Shown: positions 43,595 through 54,291, numbered from the stretch's first letter. The stretch: DNA of 64,000 nucleotides from Scytolyngbya sp. HA4215-MV1 (GCA_019359045.1 JAHHIA010000003.1:124001-188000); one strand, 5' to 3'. Numbers and translations: made by a program. The notes: generated by a model from the sequence alone, not told the origin.

Positions 43595-44974
43595 TTGGAG
43601 GATAGGACAATTACTTTCTCTATTGGCACACCGGACTCTAGCTTTCTTCCTGAAGAAAATAAATCAGTTTTGCAAATTTGGGGGGGGAACCCTCTGTCAG
43701 GGCATGTCACAATTAGTGGTGCCAAAAACTCAGCTTTGGCAATTATGGCAGGAACACTGCTCTGCTCAGAGGAGTGTCGCATTCGCAACGTTCCTTCCCT
43801 GATGGATGTTAACCGGATGGGGGAGATTTTGACATCTTTGGGGGTCAAGCTAGAGCGGTGCGGTGATGCATTAGAGGTGAATGCTCGCCATATTGGTCAG
43901 TCCCGTGCTCCTTATGAACTGGTCAGCCAACTTCGGGCTAGCTTTTTTGTCATTGGTCCGCTGTTGGCTCGTTTAGGGGTAGCACGCGTGCCTTTGCCAG
44001 GAGGCTGTGCGATCGGTGCTCGTCCTGTAGATCTCCATGTGCGGGGGCTACAGGCAATGGGCGCAGAAGTGCACATTGATCACGGACTAGTCAATGCATT
44101 TGTCAGTGGGCGCAATAAGCGTCTACAAGGTGCAAAGATCTACCTGGATTACCCCAGCGTCGGCGCCACCGAAACTTTGATGATGGCAGCAACCCTGGCA
44201 GAGGGAGAAACGACGATCGAGAATGCGGCTCAGGAACCTGAAGTCGTGGATTTAGCAAATTTCTGTCGGGCAATGGGCGCGAAGATTCGGGGGGCGGGCA
44301 CCAACACCCTGGTGATTTCGGGAGTACCCAGTCTGCACACCACCGATTATGCGATCGTGCCCGATCGTATTGAGGCAGGCACCTTTTTGGTAGCGGGAGC
44401 GATTACCCATTCAGAACTTTCTCTCTCCCCAATCGTACCCGACCATTTAACAGCGGTGACGGCAAAGTTGAAGGCGATCGGTTCAAAGGTGATTGTCGAA
44501 ACACCAAACTGTTTGCGAATTATCCCAGGTGCTCACAAATTGGCAACCGATATTGAAACATTGCCCTATCCTGGTTTTCCGACGGATATGCAAGCGCAAT
44601 TTATGGCACTGTTGACCTTGAGTGAAGGGGATAGCATCGTGACCGAAACGGTGTTTGAAAACCGCTTGCGCCATGTTGCCGAACTCAATCGCATGGGAGC
44701 AGACATCCGAGTTAAAGGCAACCACGCTATTATTCGAGGGGTGCCCATGCTCTCGGGTGCTCCTGTCTTAGCAACCGATTTGCGCGCATCGGCGGCATTG
44801 GTCGTGGCAGCACTGGCAGCCCAGGGCAAAACGACAATCCAGGGACTACATCATCTCGATCGGGGCTACGAAAAGCTAGAACTGAAGCTACAAAAGCTTG
44901 GTGCTAAGCTTCAGCGCGTCCAAGATGATACAGAATTCGCCGCTGAAAAACCCGTCGTTGCTAGCCCCAAATAA
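43595..44974 (+). CDS. murA: UDP-N-acetylglucosamine 1-carboxyvinyltransferase
   Basis: MurA adds enolpyruvate to UDP-GlcNAc, the first committed step of peptidoglycan synthesis. Residues 34-45 include [10 protein letters not shown] (substrate Lys-Asn), and the catalytic Cys lies in [17 protein letters not shown] near residue 137. The rest of the chain shows the six repeated inside-out beta-alpha units, ending with [12 protein letters not shown]. The 459-residue frame opens with TTG at 43595, and the first in-frame ATG is in the middle of the fold (about residue 50), so the start must be non-ATG. GGAGGA at 43597-43602 suggests that translation starts a few codons later, possibly at ATT 43610. 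Confidence 0.93.
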   Translation: MEDRTITFSIGTPDSSFLPEENKSVLQIWGGNPLSGHVTISGAKNSALAIMAGTLLCSEECRIRNVPSLMDVNRMGEILTSLGVKLERCGDALEVNARHIGQSRAPYELVSQLRASFFVIGPLLARLGVARVPLPGGCAIGARPVDLHVRGLQAMGAEVHIDHGLVNAFVSGRNKRLQGAKIYLDYPSVGATETLMMAATLAEGETTIENAAQEPEVVDLANFCRAMGAKIRGAGTNTLVISGVPSLHTTDYAIVPDRIEAGTFLVAGAITHSELSLSPIVPDHLTAVTAKLKAIGSKVIVETPNCLRIIPGAHKLATDIETLPYPGFPTDMQAQFMALLTLSEGDSIVTETVFENRLRHVAELNRMGADIRVKGNHAIIRGVPMLSGAPVLATDLRASAALVVAALAAQGKTTIQGLHHLDRGYEKLELKLQKLGAKLQRVQDDTEFAAEKPVVASPK

Positions 44975-44991
44975 TTCAAATTGCCATCTCT

Positions 44992-45028
44992 AAAAAAGCA
45001 GCCTTCCTAATCAGGAAGGCTGCTTTTT
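44992..45028. terminator. Bidirectional intrinsic terminator
   Basis: Perfect inverted repeat of about 15 bp, AAAAAGCAGCCTTCC / GGAAGGCTGCTTTTT, with a 5-base loop. It serves murA and the convergent 677-residue gene. Confidence 0.92.
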
Positions 45029-45046
45029 CAACGACTTTACAATCAG

Positions 45047-47080
45047 TTATGGGGTCGTACCTGATGTAGGCGGCGTATTGTTATCCCCCGATGGAGGAGT
45101 TGTTGTACTACTCGGTGAGGTTGTTGTCCCGTTATCACCCGATGTACCAGGGGAAGCACTCGGGGTAGTAGTTGTAGTACCCCCCGTATTGTTGTCGCCA
45201 GAGGTGCCCGTAGAGCCACCCGTTGTAGACCCACCAGGAGTTGTGGTGCCACCATTTGTCGTGCCACCTGTTGGATTGTCGCCAGAGGTGCCCGTAGAGC
45301 CACCCGTTGTAGACCCACCAGGAGTTGTGGTGCCACCACTTGTCGTGCCACCTGTTGGATTGTCGCCAGAGGTGCCCGTAGAGCCACCCGTTGTAGACCC
45401 ACCAGGAGTTGTAGTGCCACCACTTGTCGTGCCACCTGTTGGATTGTCGCCAGAGGTGCCCGTAGAGCCACCCGTTGTAGACCCACCAGGAGTTGTAGTG
45501 CCACCATTTGTCGTGCCACCTGTTGGATTGTCGCCAGAGGTGCCCGTAGAGCCACCTGTTGTAGACCCACCAGGAGTTGTGGTGCCACCCGAAGGTTGGA
45601 CGCTACTTGGCGAGATTTGTTTCAACCCAACCAACCCAGGGAAGATACGACTGGGCAATCCAATAATGGTGTAAGCTGCAACGACTTGCCCCTTTCCACC
45701 AGAATGGTGATCGACAACCAACACATTATCGTCATCATCCTGTTCCACTTGGATTTGGTTTGGATTGCTCAGAGAATAGATGGTGTAAGTCGGCTGTGTA
45801 TTATTCCCACTACTACCAAAACTAGTCAAAGTAAATGCATTGATATAGGTCGTCGTAGAAACTGCCACGATCGCGATCGCAAAACTGGAACTGGTGGTGG
45901 ATGGATTACTACTGCCGCTGCTAGGTGTGTTGACAGTTGTGACAGATGTCGGAGGACCCACAAATGGGGTAAAGGCGTTAAAGTTAACGGAATTGGCTGC
46001 ACCAAGAACCGTAAACGCAACGTCACCAGTACTCTTACCTTCCAATTTGAGACTTCCCTGCTCGAATTTAAAGTCAGTCGGCTTCCGGGCAGTCCCCAAG
46101 AAATCGACCGACTGACTCCCCAACAGAGCGGTAAATCCTGTAGCTTCTCCTTTAACTCGATAGTTCGTCGCTGCGGTAGACGACAACACATCATTCTTCT
46201 TTAGGTCAAAAGGTCCTTGGATTTCGAGATCCAGAACACCGAGTTTTCCGTCAATCTTAAAGTTCTGAGTCCCTGCACCAACGACTTGTAGTTTGAAATC
46301 GGAGGTAGAGCCATTGAACGCCAAGGTACCATCCGTAGGATCAAAATCAGCTGTCGTGGGAATAACATTATTCCCCTTAAAATCAAATTTCAGGCGTTGC
46401 CCAAAATAAACAGGTAGAATGACTGCACCACCGACAGGTCGAAATTTCAGATCAGAAGGGAGACCAATAAAATCTCCAGTGAGATTAGCCGTGAAATTCC
46501 CGACATCCAAATCACCAAAATTGGCAGTATAACCACTTTGAGAATTGGAAGATAATGTGACCAGTGTATTGGGCAGGAAAACGAGTGGAGTTGCCCCCGT
46601 TTGCTGAGGACTGATAAGTGTCCCAGGAATCGTTACACTCGCATCAAAGGTATTGAGGGTAAAGTCTAATGCAGTCGGTACATTCTGAAAGAAAACCGGA
46701 GCACCAGCAGGTGTAAACGCCACTCCAGATAGACCTCCTTCCAGCCTGCCTGTATCTCCCTGATCGGGAATACCGTTGCTATTCACATCTGTAAATAAAC
46801 TGGCAGTTGGCAAGAAGCGAGAATTCGTTGTCGTGCCGTTAGGAGTTTCGATGCGGAGAGTTTGAATGGCTGTATCAAACAAAATCGGGGCAACAGAAGT
46901 AGAAGTCGTGCCGCCTGTACTACAACCGCAATTAGAGCCGCCCGTATTGGTGACAAAAAAGGCTGCGCTGCCAGTAGCCCGACCTGTCGTGATGGGAATA
47001 TCCGCCTGCGCAACAACAGCGATCGACAAGCTACCTGCCAACAACCCTAAACAGAGTGTAGATCGTTTGAATGGAAGCAT
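45047..47080 (-). CDS. Large secreted protein with Gly/Ser/Thr-rich tandem repeats
   Basis: The 677-residue protein starts with a signal peptide (FKRSTLCLGLLAGSLSIAVVA-Q-A) and lacks any catalytic motif that I know. Residues 25-490 are beta-rich and hydrophobic-polar alternating, with a C-x-C pair (GGSNCGCSTGG) near residue 52. From about 500 to 640 it is a linker of 28-residue repeats with GGSTTGGSTGTSGDNPTGG and a final low-complexity tail. This looks like an exported structural or surface protein. The 84-bp coding repeats are near-identical, so repeat number may vary between strains. Gene is convergent with murA. Confidence 0.72.
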   Translation of the reverse strand: MLPFKRSTLCLGLLAGSLSIAVVAQADIPITTGRATGSAAFFVTNTGGSNCGCSTGGTTSTSVAPILFDTAIQTLRIETPNGTTTNSRFLPTASLFTDVNSNGIPDQGDTGRLEGGLSGVAFTPAGAPVFFQNVPTALDFTLNTFDASVTIPGTLISPQQTGATPLVFLPNTLVTLSSNSQSGYTANFGDLDVGNFTANLTGDFIGLPSDLKFRPVGGAVILPVYFGQRLKFDFKGNNVIPTTADFDPTDGTLAFNGSTSDFKLQVVGAGTQNFKIDGKLGVLDLEIQGPFDLKKNDVLSSTAATNYRVKGEATGFTALLGSQSVDFLGTARKPTDFKFEQGSLKLEGKSTGDVAFTVLGAANSVNFNAFTPFVGPPTSVTTVNTPSSGSSNPSTTSSSFAIAIVAVSTTTYINAFTLTSFGSSGNNTQPTYTIYSLSNPNQIQVEQDDDDNVLVVDHHSGGKGQVVAAYTIIGLPSRIFPGLVGLKQISPSSVQPSGGTTTPGGSTTGGSTGTSGDNPTGGTTNGGTTTPGGSTTGGSTGTSGDNPTGGTTSGGTTTPGGSTTGGSTGTSGDNPTGGTTSGGTTTPGGSTTGGSTGTSGDNPTGGTTNGGTTTPGGSTTGGSTGTSGDNNTGGTTTTTPSASPGTSGDNGTTTSPSSTTTPPSGDNNTPPTSGTTP
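45195..45590. repeat. 84-bp tandem repeats inside the secreted-protein gene
   Basis: Four and a half near-perfect copies with an 84-bp period (for example the phase marker TTGGATTGTC at 45271, 45355, 45439 and 45523). Each encodes 28 residues, so copy changes keep frame. Only a few silent or conservative changes separate the copies, pointing to recent duplication. Confidence 0.9.
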
Positions 47081-47401
47081 TACAGCAAAATCCTTGATAA
47101 GTAGTGGTGGACAGAAGGTGCAAGGTCTCTAAACCAACAGAAACTTGTTAGATGCAGCACTTGCCAAATTCATCCTGAGCACTACTGGAACAGATTGTAA
47201 GTACCAGAAATGCGGGCTTGAGGGATAAGGGGGCGATCGAGGGAGAGGTCTCAGGAGTGCAATTTGGTGACAGCAACACCAGTGTACGGAGAGAAATAGA
47301 TGCTATTTCGTTAACCCGTACAAGAACGGAAGGCTGAAATAGGCTGAAAGTTCCAGCTTTACAGTTTCTTGATGTTTCATCGGCGGTGGTCTTGCTTTCA
47401 G
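47081..47401. other. Intergenic region between two minus-strand secreted-protein genes
   Basis: About 320 bp with no gene seen. It must hold the promoter of the 677-residue gene (minus strand) and the end of the porin transcript. No clear U-run terminator is visible. Confidence 0.5.
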
Positions 47402-49345
47402 TTAGAAAGAAAATGTGGTTCTAATGGCACCGATCGTAATATTGTCGTTCTCTGAATTGTTACGAGGATTAATGACAAAAATTACCCCTGGTGTAACACT
47501 GATGTTGTTTGTTAGTCGAATCCGATAAAACGCCTCAATATGAGTCGTACTGCTGGGTTGGTCACCCGCTTCACCAATTCCTCCATTAGAGACAAAATCT
47601 GGTACATTTCTGCCCACAGGTAAGTCACTACTCGTAATGCGGGGGGGCTGACCGATATATAGCCCACCCAGATTGCCTCGTCCACCTAGATTGGGTAAGT
47701 TCAAGAATGCCATCCAGTTTACCGTTTCCACATTGCCGTCTTCACCTGGCAAGTAGGAATTGGTATAGCCACCCCAGGCACCCAGCGTTAGACTGCGCGA
47801 AATTCGCCAGGCAACCGTTGCCCCAAACGCATTCGTTTTGAGCGGTGCCCGAAAAGTCACAGGATTCGGCAGTGCCAGCAAATCATCGCCGACACCTGCA
47901 CCAATATTGCCAGAAGGAGAATACGCGTTGACATAATTGAGGGCAATGTCAATATTGTTCGTGGGTGCCAGGGTGAGTTGGGCACCGATCGTCGTTGCTC
48001 CATTGTCGCCACCAAACAGCCCCCCCTCACCCGGATCATTGCTACGGTTGGCAGAATACACAGCCTGTAAAGAGATGCGGTTTGTAATCTGCCAGTCGAA
48101 GCCAATCCCGCCCCCATCACCGTTAATATTCTGGATCGGGTTACGCTGGGCAAAACGGGAGAGCGGACCCTGTCCAGCACTTTCGACCCGGTTAGCCCCT
48201 CGGAAGACGTTGACCATATTCACCCCGATCGGTCCGGCAATCACCGCGAAGTTATTACCCAAGAGATGACGGTAGGTCAGATCACTCACAACAAAATCAT
48301 TGCCTGTATCGCCCTCGTAGCCCAACAACACATCGTTGGTCAACAATTGCGAGCTGAAAGATTTGCCTCCTCCCGACTGTAGCCCCGTCAACAACAAACT
48401 GCGATCGCTCAACTGAGTAAACAAACTTAACTGGACATTGTTAATCACATTAATGTTGGTGTCTTCATCCTTAAAATTGAACCCTGCCAACTGAATATCA
48501 CCACTATCACGCCCCTGCACACCGACCACCACCTGCCCAAATAGCTTCGTCGTGGTGGAGAACTGATTTTTCTCTAATTCGGTTGTGCGGGCTTCCAGTG
48601 CATCGACACGCCCTCGCAAAGTTGCCAGTTCAGCCGCAAATTCTTCCTGAAGCTTTTGTAGCGTGAGTAAGTCATCCTTACTAACTCCTCCCACACTCCC
48701 AATGAGTTCATTCACTCTATCCAGACAAGCATTGACACCTGCTGCAAACTCATAGCGAGTGAGCGCCCGATTGCCTTTGAAGGTTCCATCAGGATAGCCA
48801 GCAATGCAACCATAACGCTCTACCAGGGATTGCAACGCCTGAAATGCCCAGTCAGTCGGTTGCACATCATTCAACTGGGATACTGAAGTCACCTGCGCCA
48901 TTTCCTCTTCTGGCGCTTCTGGATTCTGCGCTGCCCCAGGAGAGACCGTCTCGTCTTGCACCATGATTGGCGAAAGACTGGATGGCACAGTTCGTGCCTG
49001 AGCTTGCTGTATCGGCAGGGGAACCGCGACCGGAGGAATTGCCAGTCCTACATCGGGAGTCACCGTTTGAGTCTTGGTAGACACAAGTTGGCTGACCGCG
49101 ACAGGGGCAGCTGAGGAAGTCAATCGATTGGGTAAAAATACTTTTGGATTGACCGAATCAGAAGAATTGATGGTATTGGGGGAAATTGGAGCCTGGTCTG
49201 CGATCGCGGTTTGGGAAGAACTGGTTTGGGGAGAACGATCGATCATGGACGCCTGGGCTGGAGACATTACAGCCCCCAAAGAACCAAACAGTGCCAACAA
49301 AAAAGCAGGCGAAACCGTTTGATAAATACTCGGTTGGGATTTCAT
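47402..49345 (-). CDS. SLH-domain outer-membrane porin (OprB/iron-uptake porin type)
   Basis: The 647-residue protein has a signal peptide ending near M-S-P-A-Q-A, a Pro/Ser-rich segment, then an SLH domain (residues 155-215: QPTDWAFQALQSLVERYGCI, then GYPDGTFKGNRALTRYEFAA) that attaches to peptidoglycan, a short coiled coil (LQEEFAAELATLRGRVDALE) and a C-terminal beta-barrel ending in F-S-F. This layout is typical of the abundant cyanobacterial porins, some of which affect iron uptake. Nearby genes do not narrow the solute. The last residue is Phe, as in outer-membrane barrel proteins. Confidence 0.9.
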   Translation of the reverse strand: MKSQPSIYQTVSPAFLLALFGSLGAVMSPAQASMIDRSPQTSSSQTAIADQAPISPNTINSSDSVNPKVFLPNRLTSSAAPVAVSQLVSTKTQTVTPDVGLAIPPVAVPLPIQQAQARTVPSSLSPIMVQDETVSPGAAQNPEAPEEEMAQVTSVSQLNDVQPTDWAFQALQSLVERYGCIAGYPDGTFKGNRALTRYEFAAGVNACLDRVNELIGSVGGVSKDDLLTLQKLQEEFAAELATLRGRVDALEARTTELEKNQFSTTTKLFGQVVVGVQGRDSGDIQLAGFNFKDEDTNINVINNVQLSLFTQLSDRSLLLTGLQSGGGKSFSSQLLTNDVLLGYEGDTGNDFVVSDLTYRHLLGNNFAVIAGPIGVNMVNVFRGANRVESAGQGPLSRFAQRNPIQNINGDGGGIGFDWQITNRISLQAVYSANRSNDPGEGGLFGGDNGATTIGAQLTLAPTNNIDIALNYVNAYSPSGNIGAGVGDDLLALPNPVTFRAPLKTNAFGATVAWRISRSLTLGAWGGYTNSYLPGEDGNVETVNWMAFLNLPNLGGRGNLGGLYIGQPPRITSSDLPVGRNVPDFVSNGGIGEAGDQPSSTTHIEAFYRIRLTNNISVTPGVIFVINPRNNSENDNITIGAIRTTFSF

Positions 49346-50135
49346 TATCCTTAAACTCCTCTCACAAGTAACAACACATCTTTCTGCAACCTGTAAACAG
49401 ACAGATGATTTGATGGCTTCAGCTTGAACTGTCAGTTACCCCTAGGGGAAACCATTCAGGTATACAGCACCTCTGAAATAAAGCCGGAACTGCCTCTACT
49501 TACATCGTCTGTGATGCTAAAACGCTATGTGTGGATCAAATCCATTCAGCTTGGCACCCAATTCTTCAAGATCAGCCCTATAAAGTAGAGAAATTTGTAA
49601 AGATTTTCTTCTCTATGTCATTGAATCTCGCAAACCATTTCAGCCAAAACACAAGCCTGGAGACCAGAAATACAGAGACTGCTCATTCTTTCACGCGATT
49701 GAGCACCAGAGACCCAAAATCCGGCTCTAAAAACCCAGATTTCAACTAGACCTATCAGAATTCAATGCTTGTACAAGTTAACAAATTTGTCAGAAGAGAG
49801 CCAATATTCCAGCTAATTTGCCAAATTTGAGCAGGAGTCCTCAAATAGAAGATTGCAAAACAAAGCTCGCAAACCAGGAGGCATCCTCAACAGCGATATC
49901 CTCCCGATCTCCAACTAAGGGACTTGCATGAAAATAAAATACCAGCGATTTGGATTTCGGCTACGCTCAATCTGCGACGACTGAAGGTTGAGCGCGGTCG
50001 AACCCTGACTGCTGGGTACACTATTAATCCGCAGATCCCTAATCGCAAGAAAACCTAACAAAAAGAGGAGGCAAAACTGCTTCCTCTCTAGGGCTTTAAA
50101 CCCAGATATATGAATAATGGCGGTTAAAAGCGCTT
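49346..50135. other. Long region without recognised genes between psaC and the porin gene
   Basis: 790 bp. A short TTACCCCTAGGGGAAA palindrome lies near 49437-49452. ORFs here are short with no family resemblance. It must include the porin promoter and the psaC 3' end. Confidence 0.5.
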
Positions 50136-50832
<697 letters not shown>

Positions 50833-51984
50833 ATGAAAATTTCTCTTCGTTTTTTGCCGCTTCTCAGTATTTTCGCGTTCTGTGGTTTGAGCATTCCCAA
50901 AGCAGAAGCCATGCTGCTAATTGGCAACAGTGCTAGCAACAACATTGTCCTGTTTGATGAGATTACAGGGAGCTTTTTGGGAAATTTCACCACACCCGGC
51001 AATGGGGGCTTAATCGACCCCGATGATTTGACCTTTGGACCCAACGGGGTTCTTTACGTGAGCGTAGGTGGCAACAGCGGACTCAATCTCCTTGATCCGA
51101 CTTATCCCCAAAACTCTGCCGTTTTGCGCTTTAGCCGGAGTGGAGAATTTTTGGGTGTGGCCGCGAGTGGCAATGGGCTGACACGCCCTTATGGCACAGC
51201 CATTGGTCCAGATGGCTACCTTTATGTCGCCAGTTTCCGCACCAACCAGATTTTACGCTTCAATCCCCAAACGGGAGCTTTCATTGATGTGTTTGCTTCA
51301 GACAACAACGGTGGCTTGGGTTCGCCCAATGGGCTAAATGGACCCAACGGGTTGCTGTTCGGTCCGGATGGGAGTCTCTACGTCACTACGGAGGGAACTG
51401 CCAATGATGTGAATGGTAACCTGGTGTTTTCTTATCCCAGCCAGGTATTACGCTATACACCACAGCAAGTTGCAGGGACAATCCCCTCGACCACTCCTAC
51501 CGTCTTTGCAAATCAACCCACCCCTTTACCCGATACTTTTGGCTTCGTCAGCTTATTGGGGTTAGCCCTGGCACCCGATGGACAAAGTATCTATGTCAGT
51601 GATTTTGCGGGCGGAGTACGCCAATATAGCTTGACCGGCACCCTGCTAAATACAATCTCGACGAATTACACTGGCACAAATCCCAGTAACAATTTTATTG
51701 GGGGGCTAACCTTTGGCACAGGTGCCACCAGTTCCAACTTGTACACGATCGGGTTTAATTTCACCAATAACAACATTGGCTCCGTGTTGCAGCTCACCAA
51801 CGCCCAGGGCAGTGCAACGACTTACACAGGCACCACCTATACCAGTAGCAGTCTGGTTCGCCCGATCGGAGTAACCGCTGCCCCTGTGCCCGAACCTTCC
51901 ACCGTCGCCGGATTGTTGCTAGCCACGGGTGGACTCGGAATGAGCCGACTGCGGAAACGGCGGAGCGAGGGGGTGAGGGGGTAG
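50833..51984 (+). CDS. PEP-CTERM-sorted NHL/beta-propeller-like secreted protein
   Basis: The start at 50833 (MKISLRFLPLLSIF) gives a signal peptide ending at A-E-A; a longer frame begins at 50788. The body is six blades of NHL-like repeats, for example GLIDPDDLTFGPNGVLYVSV, GLTRPYGTAIGPDGYLYVAS and GPNGLLFGPDGSLYVTTEGT. The C-terminus has VPEPSTVAGLLLATGG and then R-L-R-K-R-R, the PEP-CTERM exosortase sorting signal. It would be cell-surface or exopolysaccharide associated. No exosortase is in the window. Confidence 0.85.
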   Translation: MKISLRFLPLLSIFAFCGLSIPKAEAMLLIGNSASNNIVLFDEITGSFLGNFTTPGNGGLIDPDDLTFGPNGVLYVSVGGNSGLNLLDPTYPQNSAVLRFSRSGEFLGVAASGNGLTRPYGTAIGPDGYLYVASFRTNQILRFNPQTGAFIDVFASDNNGGLGSPNGLNGPNGLLFGPDGSLYVTTEGTANDVNGNLVFSYPSQVLRYTPQQVAGTIPSTTPTVFANQPTPLPDTFGFVSLLGLALAPDGQSIYVSDFAGGVRQYSLTGTLLNTISTNYTGTNPSNNFIGGLTFGTGATSSNLYTIGFNFTNNNIGSVLQLTNAQGSATTYTGTTYTSSSLVRPIGVTAAPVPEPSTVAGLLLATGGLGMSRLRKRRSEGVRG

Positions 51985-52113
51985 AGGGAGAGGGGGGGAT
52001 GAGCAGGGAGTTTTGCAGTAAGCCAAATTTACAACTCAAAACTTCTCTATCATCCGCTTCTCTGCTCCACTCCTTGATCCCCCTTCACTTCCCTATCTCC
52101 CCCTCCTCTATGC

Positions 52114-53430
52114 TCAACCCGCTGCCTTGCCTTCCGGTCGCTGAATGATCAGCTCTGCGACTCTTTGTCGATCCTTCGGGTTAGTGCCAACTAGCCGCAC
52201 GTAGTCACCTGTGTGTTCATTCAGGCAAGATTCCAGAGCCGAGAGAGCTTCTGAAACATCGCCCTGAAAGCTGCCGAAGCAGTTCCAAGAGTTCGTGCGA
52301 AAGCGGCGATCGTCAACATATTCAATCCCTAGCCGATGCCCTTGACCCAAAATGCGGTTGACTTCTGTCACCACAGTAGGTGTCAGGCGAGTGCTAGAAG
52401 ATTGTCCAGCGTAGCTGCTGCTAGGGGAGACAGGTGCGATCGTGGACGCAGCATTGCCACTGCGGTTGTAGGGGGAGTAGCCGTTGCCAGGGCTAGCAGG
52501 CGTTGGAATCGCTGGGTGATTGACCGTATCTCCCAACTTGCGGTTGAAGTAGAGGGCTTTGTTATACTCTTCTGCCAAACGCATTTCTTGGATGCGTTGT
52601 TGCTCTCGCACCATCTGGTTGCCAACTTCGATCAGGTGGGGCAGGCTAAAGTCGGGTGTATGGAATTCGGGGGGGGCTTCGGCGCTATTAACCACGCGCA
52701 GCGAGATGCGATCGACCCCCACGGAATGGATAAATTTGCGGATCTGTTCATCATAGAGGCGCGATCGCAGTGCCCCATAAAAGTCGATCGCCTGGTCAGA
52801 AAATGTATCGACCAATTTTTCGACATTAGCGCGCGGAATGTGATCCGCTTCAAAAATGCCACTGACAATGCCCACACGATCGTCGTGATCGGGTTCCCAA
52901 AAAAACTTTTCCATTCGCCCATCGCGAATCAGGGGTGCATAGAGAGTCGCAAAGTCGTTTCCTGTCACAATGATGGGAATCCGTTGGATCGGCTCAGAGT
53001 CGTAACTGCCAGGCAATTGCACATTGGTAGGATTGTCGGCAATATTCATCAATGTGCCATTCACCAACTGCGTGTTCACCGTGTACTGGGTGTACTGATC
53101 CACCCGCCCAGCACCTGCATCAATATCATTAATCATCAAAACCGCCATTTTGCCGCGTACCTTTACTAATTCCGCAGCTTCGCGATAGCGCAACCGGATT
53201 AATCGGGCAGGGTCGCCGGCATCAGGACTTTCCATCTCTCCAGCCGACATGTGTACCACATTGATACCCATGCGCTCAAACACCAGTTCACACTGAAAAG
53301 ATTTTCCCTCTCCTTTACGACCATGCACACCCAGAATGAGGGGAACTTTGACATTCGGTAGATCCAGGTAGTTTTTAGTGATGTGAACTGCAAGCTTATC
53401 GAGAAATCGAGGAGAAATGTAGTAGCTCAT
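52114..53430 (-). CDS. rca: Rubisco activase with C-terminal SSUL (RbcS-like) domain
   Basis: Rubisco activase remodels inhibited Rubisco. This 438-residue protein (ATG at 53430 preferred to 53448, since the conserved MSYYISPRFLDKLAVHITK begins there) has an AAA+ module with Walker A GRKGEGKS near residue 42 and Walker B AVLMINDIDAG near 96, followed by GNDFATLYAPLIRDGRMEKF. After a Pro/Ser linker (about 310-350) it ends in one Rubisco small-subunit-like domain (EVNRILGQGHRLGIEYVDDR ... NSWNCFGSF). SSUL domains dock the activase to carboxysomal Rubisco. Two Cys in this domain (NSWNCF and ESCL) may be redox-sensitive, as in CcmM. No Rubisco genes are nearby. Confidence 0.9.
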   Translation of the reverse strand: MSYYISPRFLDKLAVHITKNYLDLPNVKVPLILGVHGRKGEGKSFQCELVFERMGINVVHMSAGEMESPDAGDPARLIRLRYREAAELVKVRGKMAVLMINDIDAGAGRVDQYTQYTVNTQLVNGTLMNIADNPTNVQLPGSYDSEPIQRIPIIVTGNDFATLYAPLIRDGRMEKFFWEPDHDDRVGIVSGIFEADHIPRANVEKLVDTFSDQAIDFYGALRSRLYDEQIRKFIHSVGVDRISLRVVNSAEAPPEFHTPDFSLPHLIEVGNQMVREQQRIQEMRLAEEYNKALYFNRKLGDTVNHPAIPTPASPGNGYSPYNRSGNAASTIAPVSPSSSYAGQSSSTRLTPTVVTEVNRILGQGHRLGIEYVDDRRFRTNSWNCFGSFQGDVSEALSALESCLNEHTGDYVRLVGTNPKDRQRVAELIIQRPEGKAAG

Positions 53431-53671
53431 GACAGCGAGAAGTATCAAATTTGCGTGATTTCAACGTTGGTGGATCAAATTTGCGTCAGTCAGACTCAGG
53501 AAAACGAACGAACTTTCAGGAACTTGAAGTGACTGAAGTTGGTCGAAGGACTGAAGAATCCCTGATCATCATCCCACGGGACAAAGCAGGTTCTCAGGAA
53601 CGGTGCATGAATCTACCTTTGGTTAGATTTCTAGCCATTTCGCGATTCAATCTCGTTATGCAAGAGGGCTT

Positions 53672-54235
53672 ATGACCTTATCACGTTCATCTGTGCTCAA
53701 ACAAACCGCAACCGTCTCCGCCAGTCTTGGCACCATCACATTGATGACTGTAGCTTCTCTGTCACAAGTGACTGCACCCGCAATGAGTGCGGTTTCGATG
53801 CCCCAAGAGATTCTGCAAGCCCACAATAAATATCGGACTGCTGTCAAAGTTCCGGCGCTCACGTGGTCGCCGACACTCGCGCAAGATGCTCAAAAATGGG
53901 CAAACCACCTGGCATCTCTAGGTGGTCGGCAACTGATACATAGCCCTAACAACCAGCGCCCCAATCAGGGAGAAAACTTGTGGCTGGGGACATCAGGGTA
54001 CTTCAGCTATACCCGCATGGTCGATGGCTGGGGCGCCGAGAAAAAGTATTTCCGTAATGGTACCTTCCCCAATGTCAGTTCTACGGGCAATTGGTCAGAT
54101 GTAGGACACTACACCCAAATTGTTTGGCGCAAGACGACTCAGGTCGGGTGTGCGATCGCTAAAGCAGGCGGGAACGACATTTTAGTTTGTCGGTACAGCC
54201 CTCCCGGTAACTTCATCGGTCAAAAGGTTTACTAA
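53672..54235 (+). CDS. CAP-superfamily (SCP/PR-1) secreted protein
   Basis: 187 residues with a leader containing a hydrophobic stretch (residues 12-40). The CAP fold is shown by ILQAHNKYRTAVKVPALTWS, QGENLWLG, DVGHYTQIVWRKTTQVGCAI and LVCRYSPPGNFIGQKVY. The second His (in H-Y-T-Q-I-V-W) and Glu in GENL are the conserved CAP tetrad positions. The function of CAP proteins in bacteria is not settled. The gene is followed by a clear hairpin terminator. Confidence 0.9.
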   Translation: MTLSRSSVLKQTATVSASLGTITLMTVASLSQVTAPAMSAVSMPQEILQAHNKYRTAVKVPALTWSPTLAQDAQKWANHLASLGGRQLIHSPNNQRPNQGENLWLGTSGYFSYTRMVDGWGAEKKYFRNGTFPNVSSTGNWSDVGHYTQIVWRKTTQVGCAIAKAGGNDILVCRYSPPGNFIGQKVY

Positions 54236-54250
54236 CGTTTCAAGCAGGAT

Positions 54251-54273
54251 GAATCGCCATGTTATGGCGATTC
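54251..54273. terminator. Hairpin between CAP and DUF2167 genes
   Basis: Perfect 10-bp inverted repeat GAATCGCCAT / ATGGCGATTC with a 3-base loop, between two convergent genes. U-run absent; probable transcript end. Confidence 0.55.
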
Positions 54274-54291
54274 ACCCTGCACTCATCAACA

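Noticed and set aside
45195-45590. CRISPR array
   Set aside because: The 84-bp units are contiguous and coding, with no spacers of independent sequence.
45078-45674. 198-residue plus-strand ORF opposite the repeat gene
   Set aside because: It is the antisense of the Gly/Thr repeats (Val/Pro-rich low complexity) and has no start context.
49531-49749. 72-residue ORF between the porin and psaC genes
   Set aside because: No ribosome site, atypical composition and no family.
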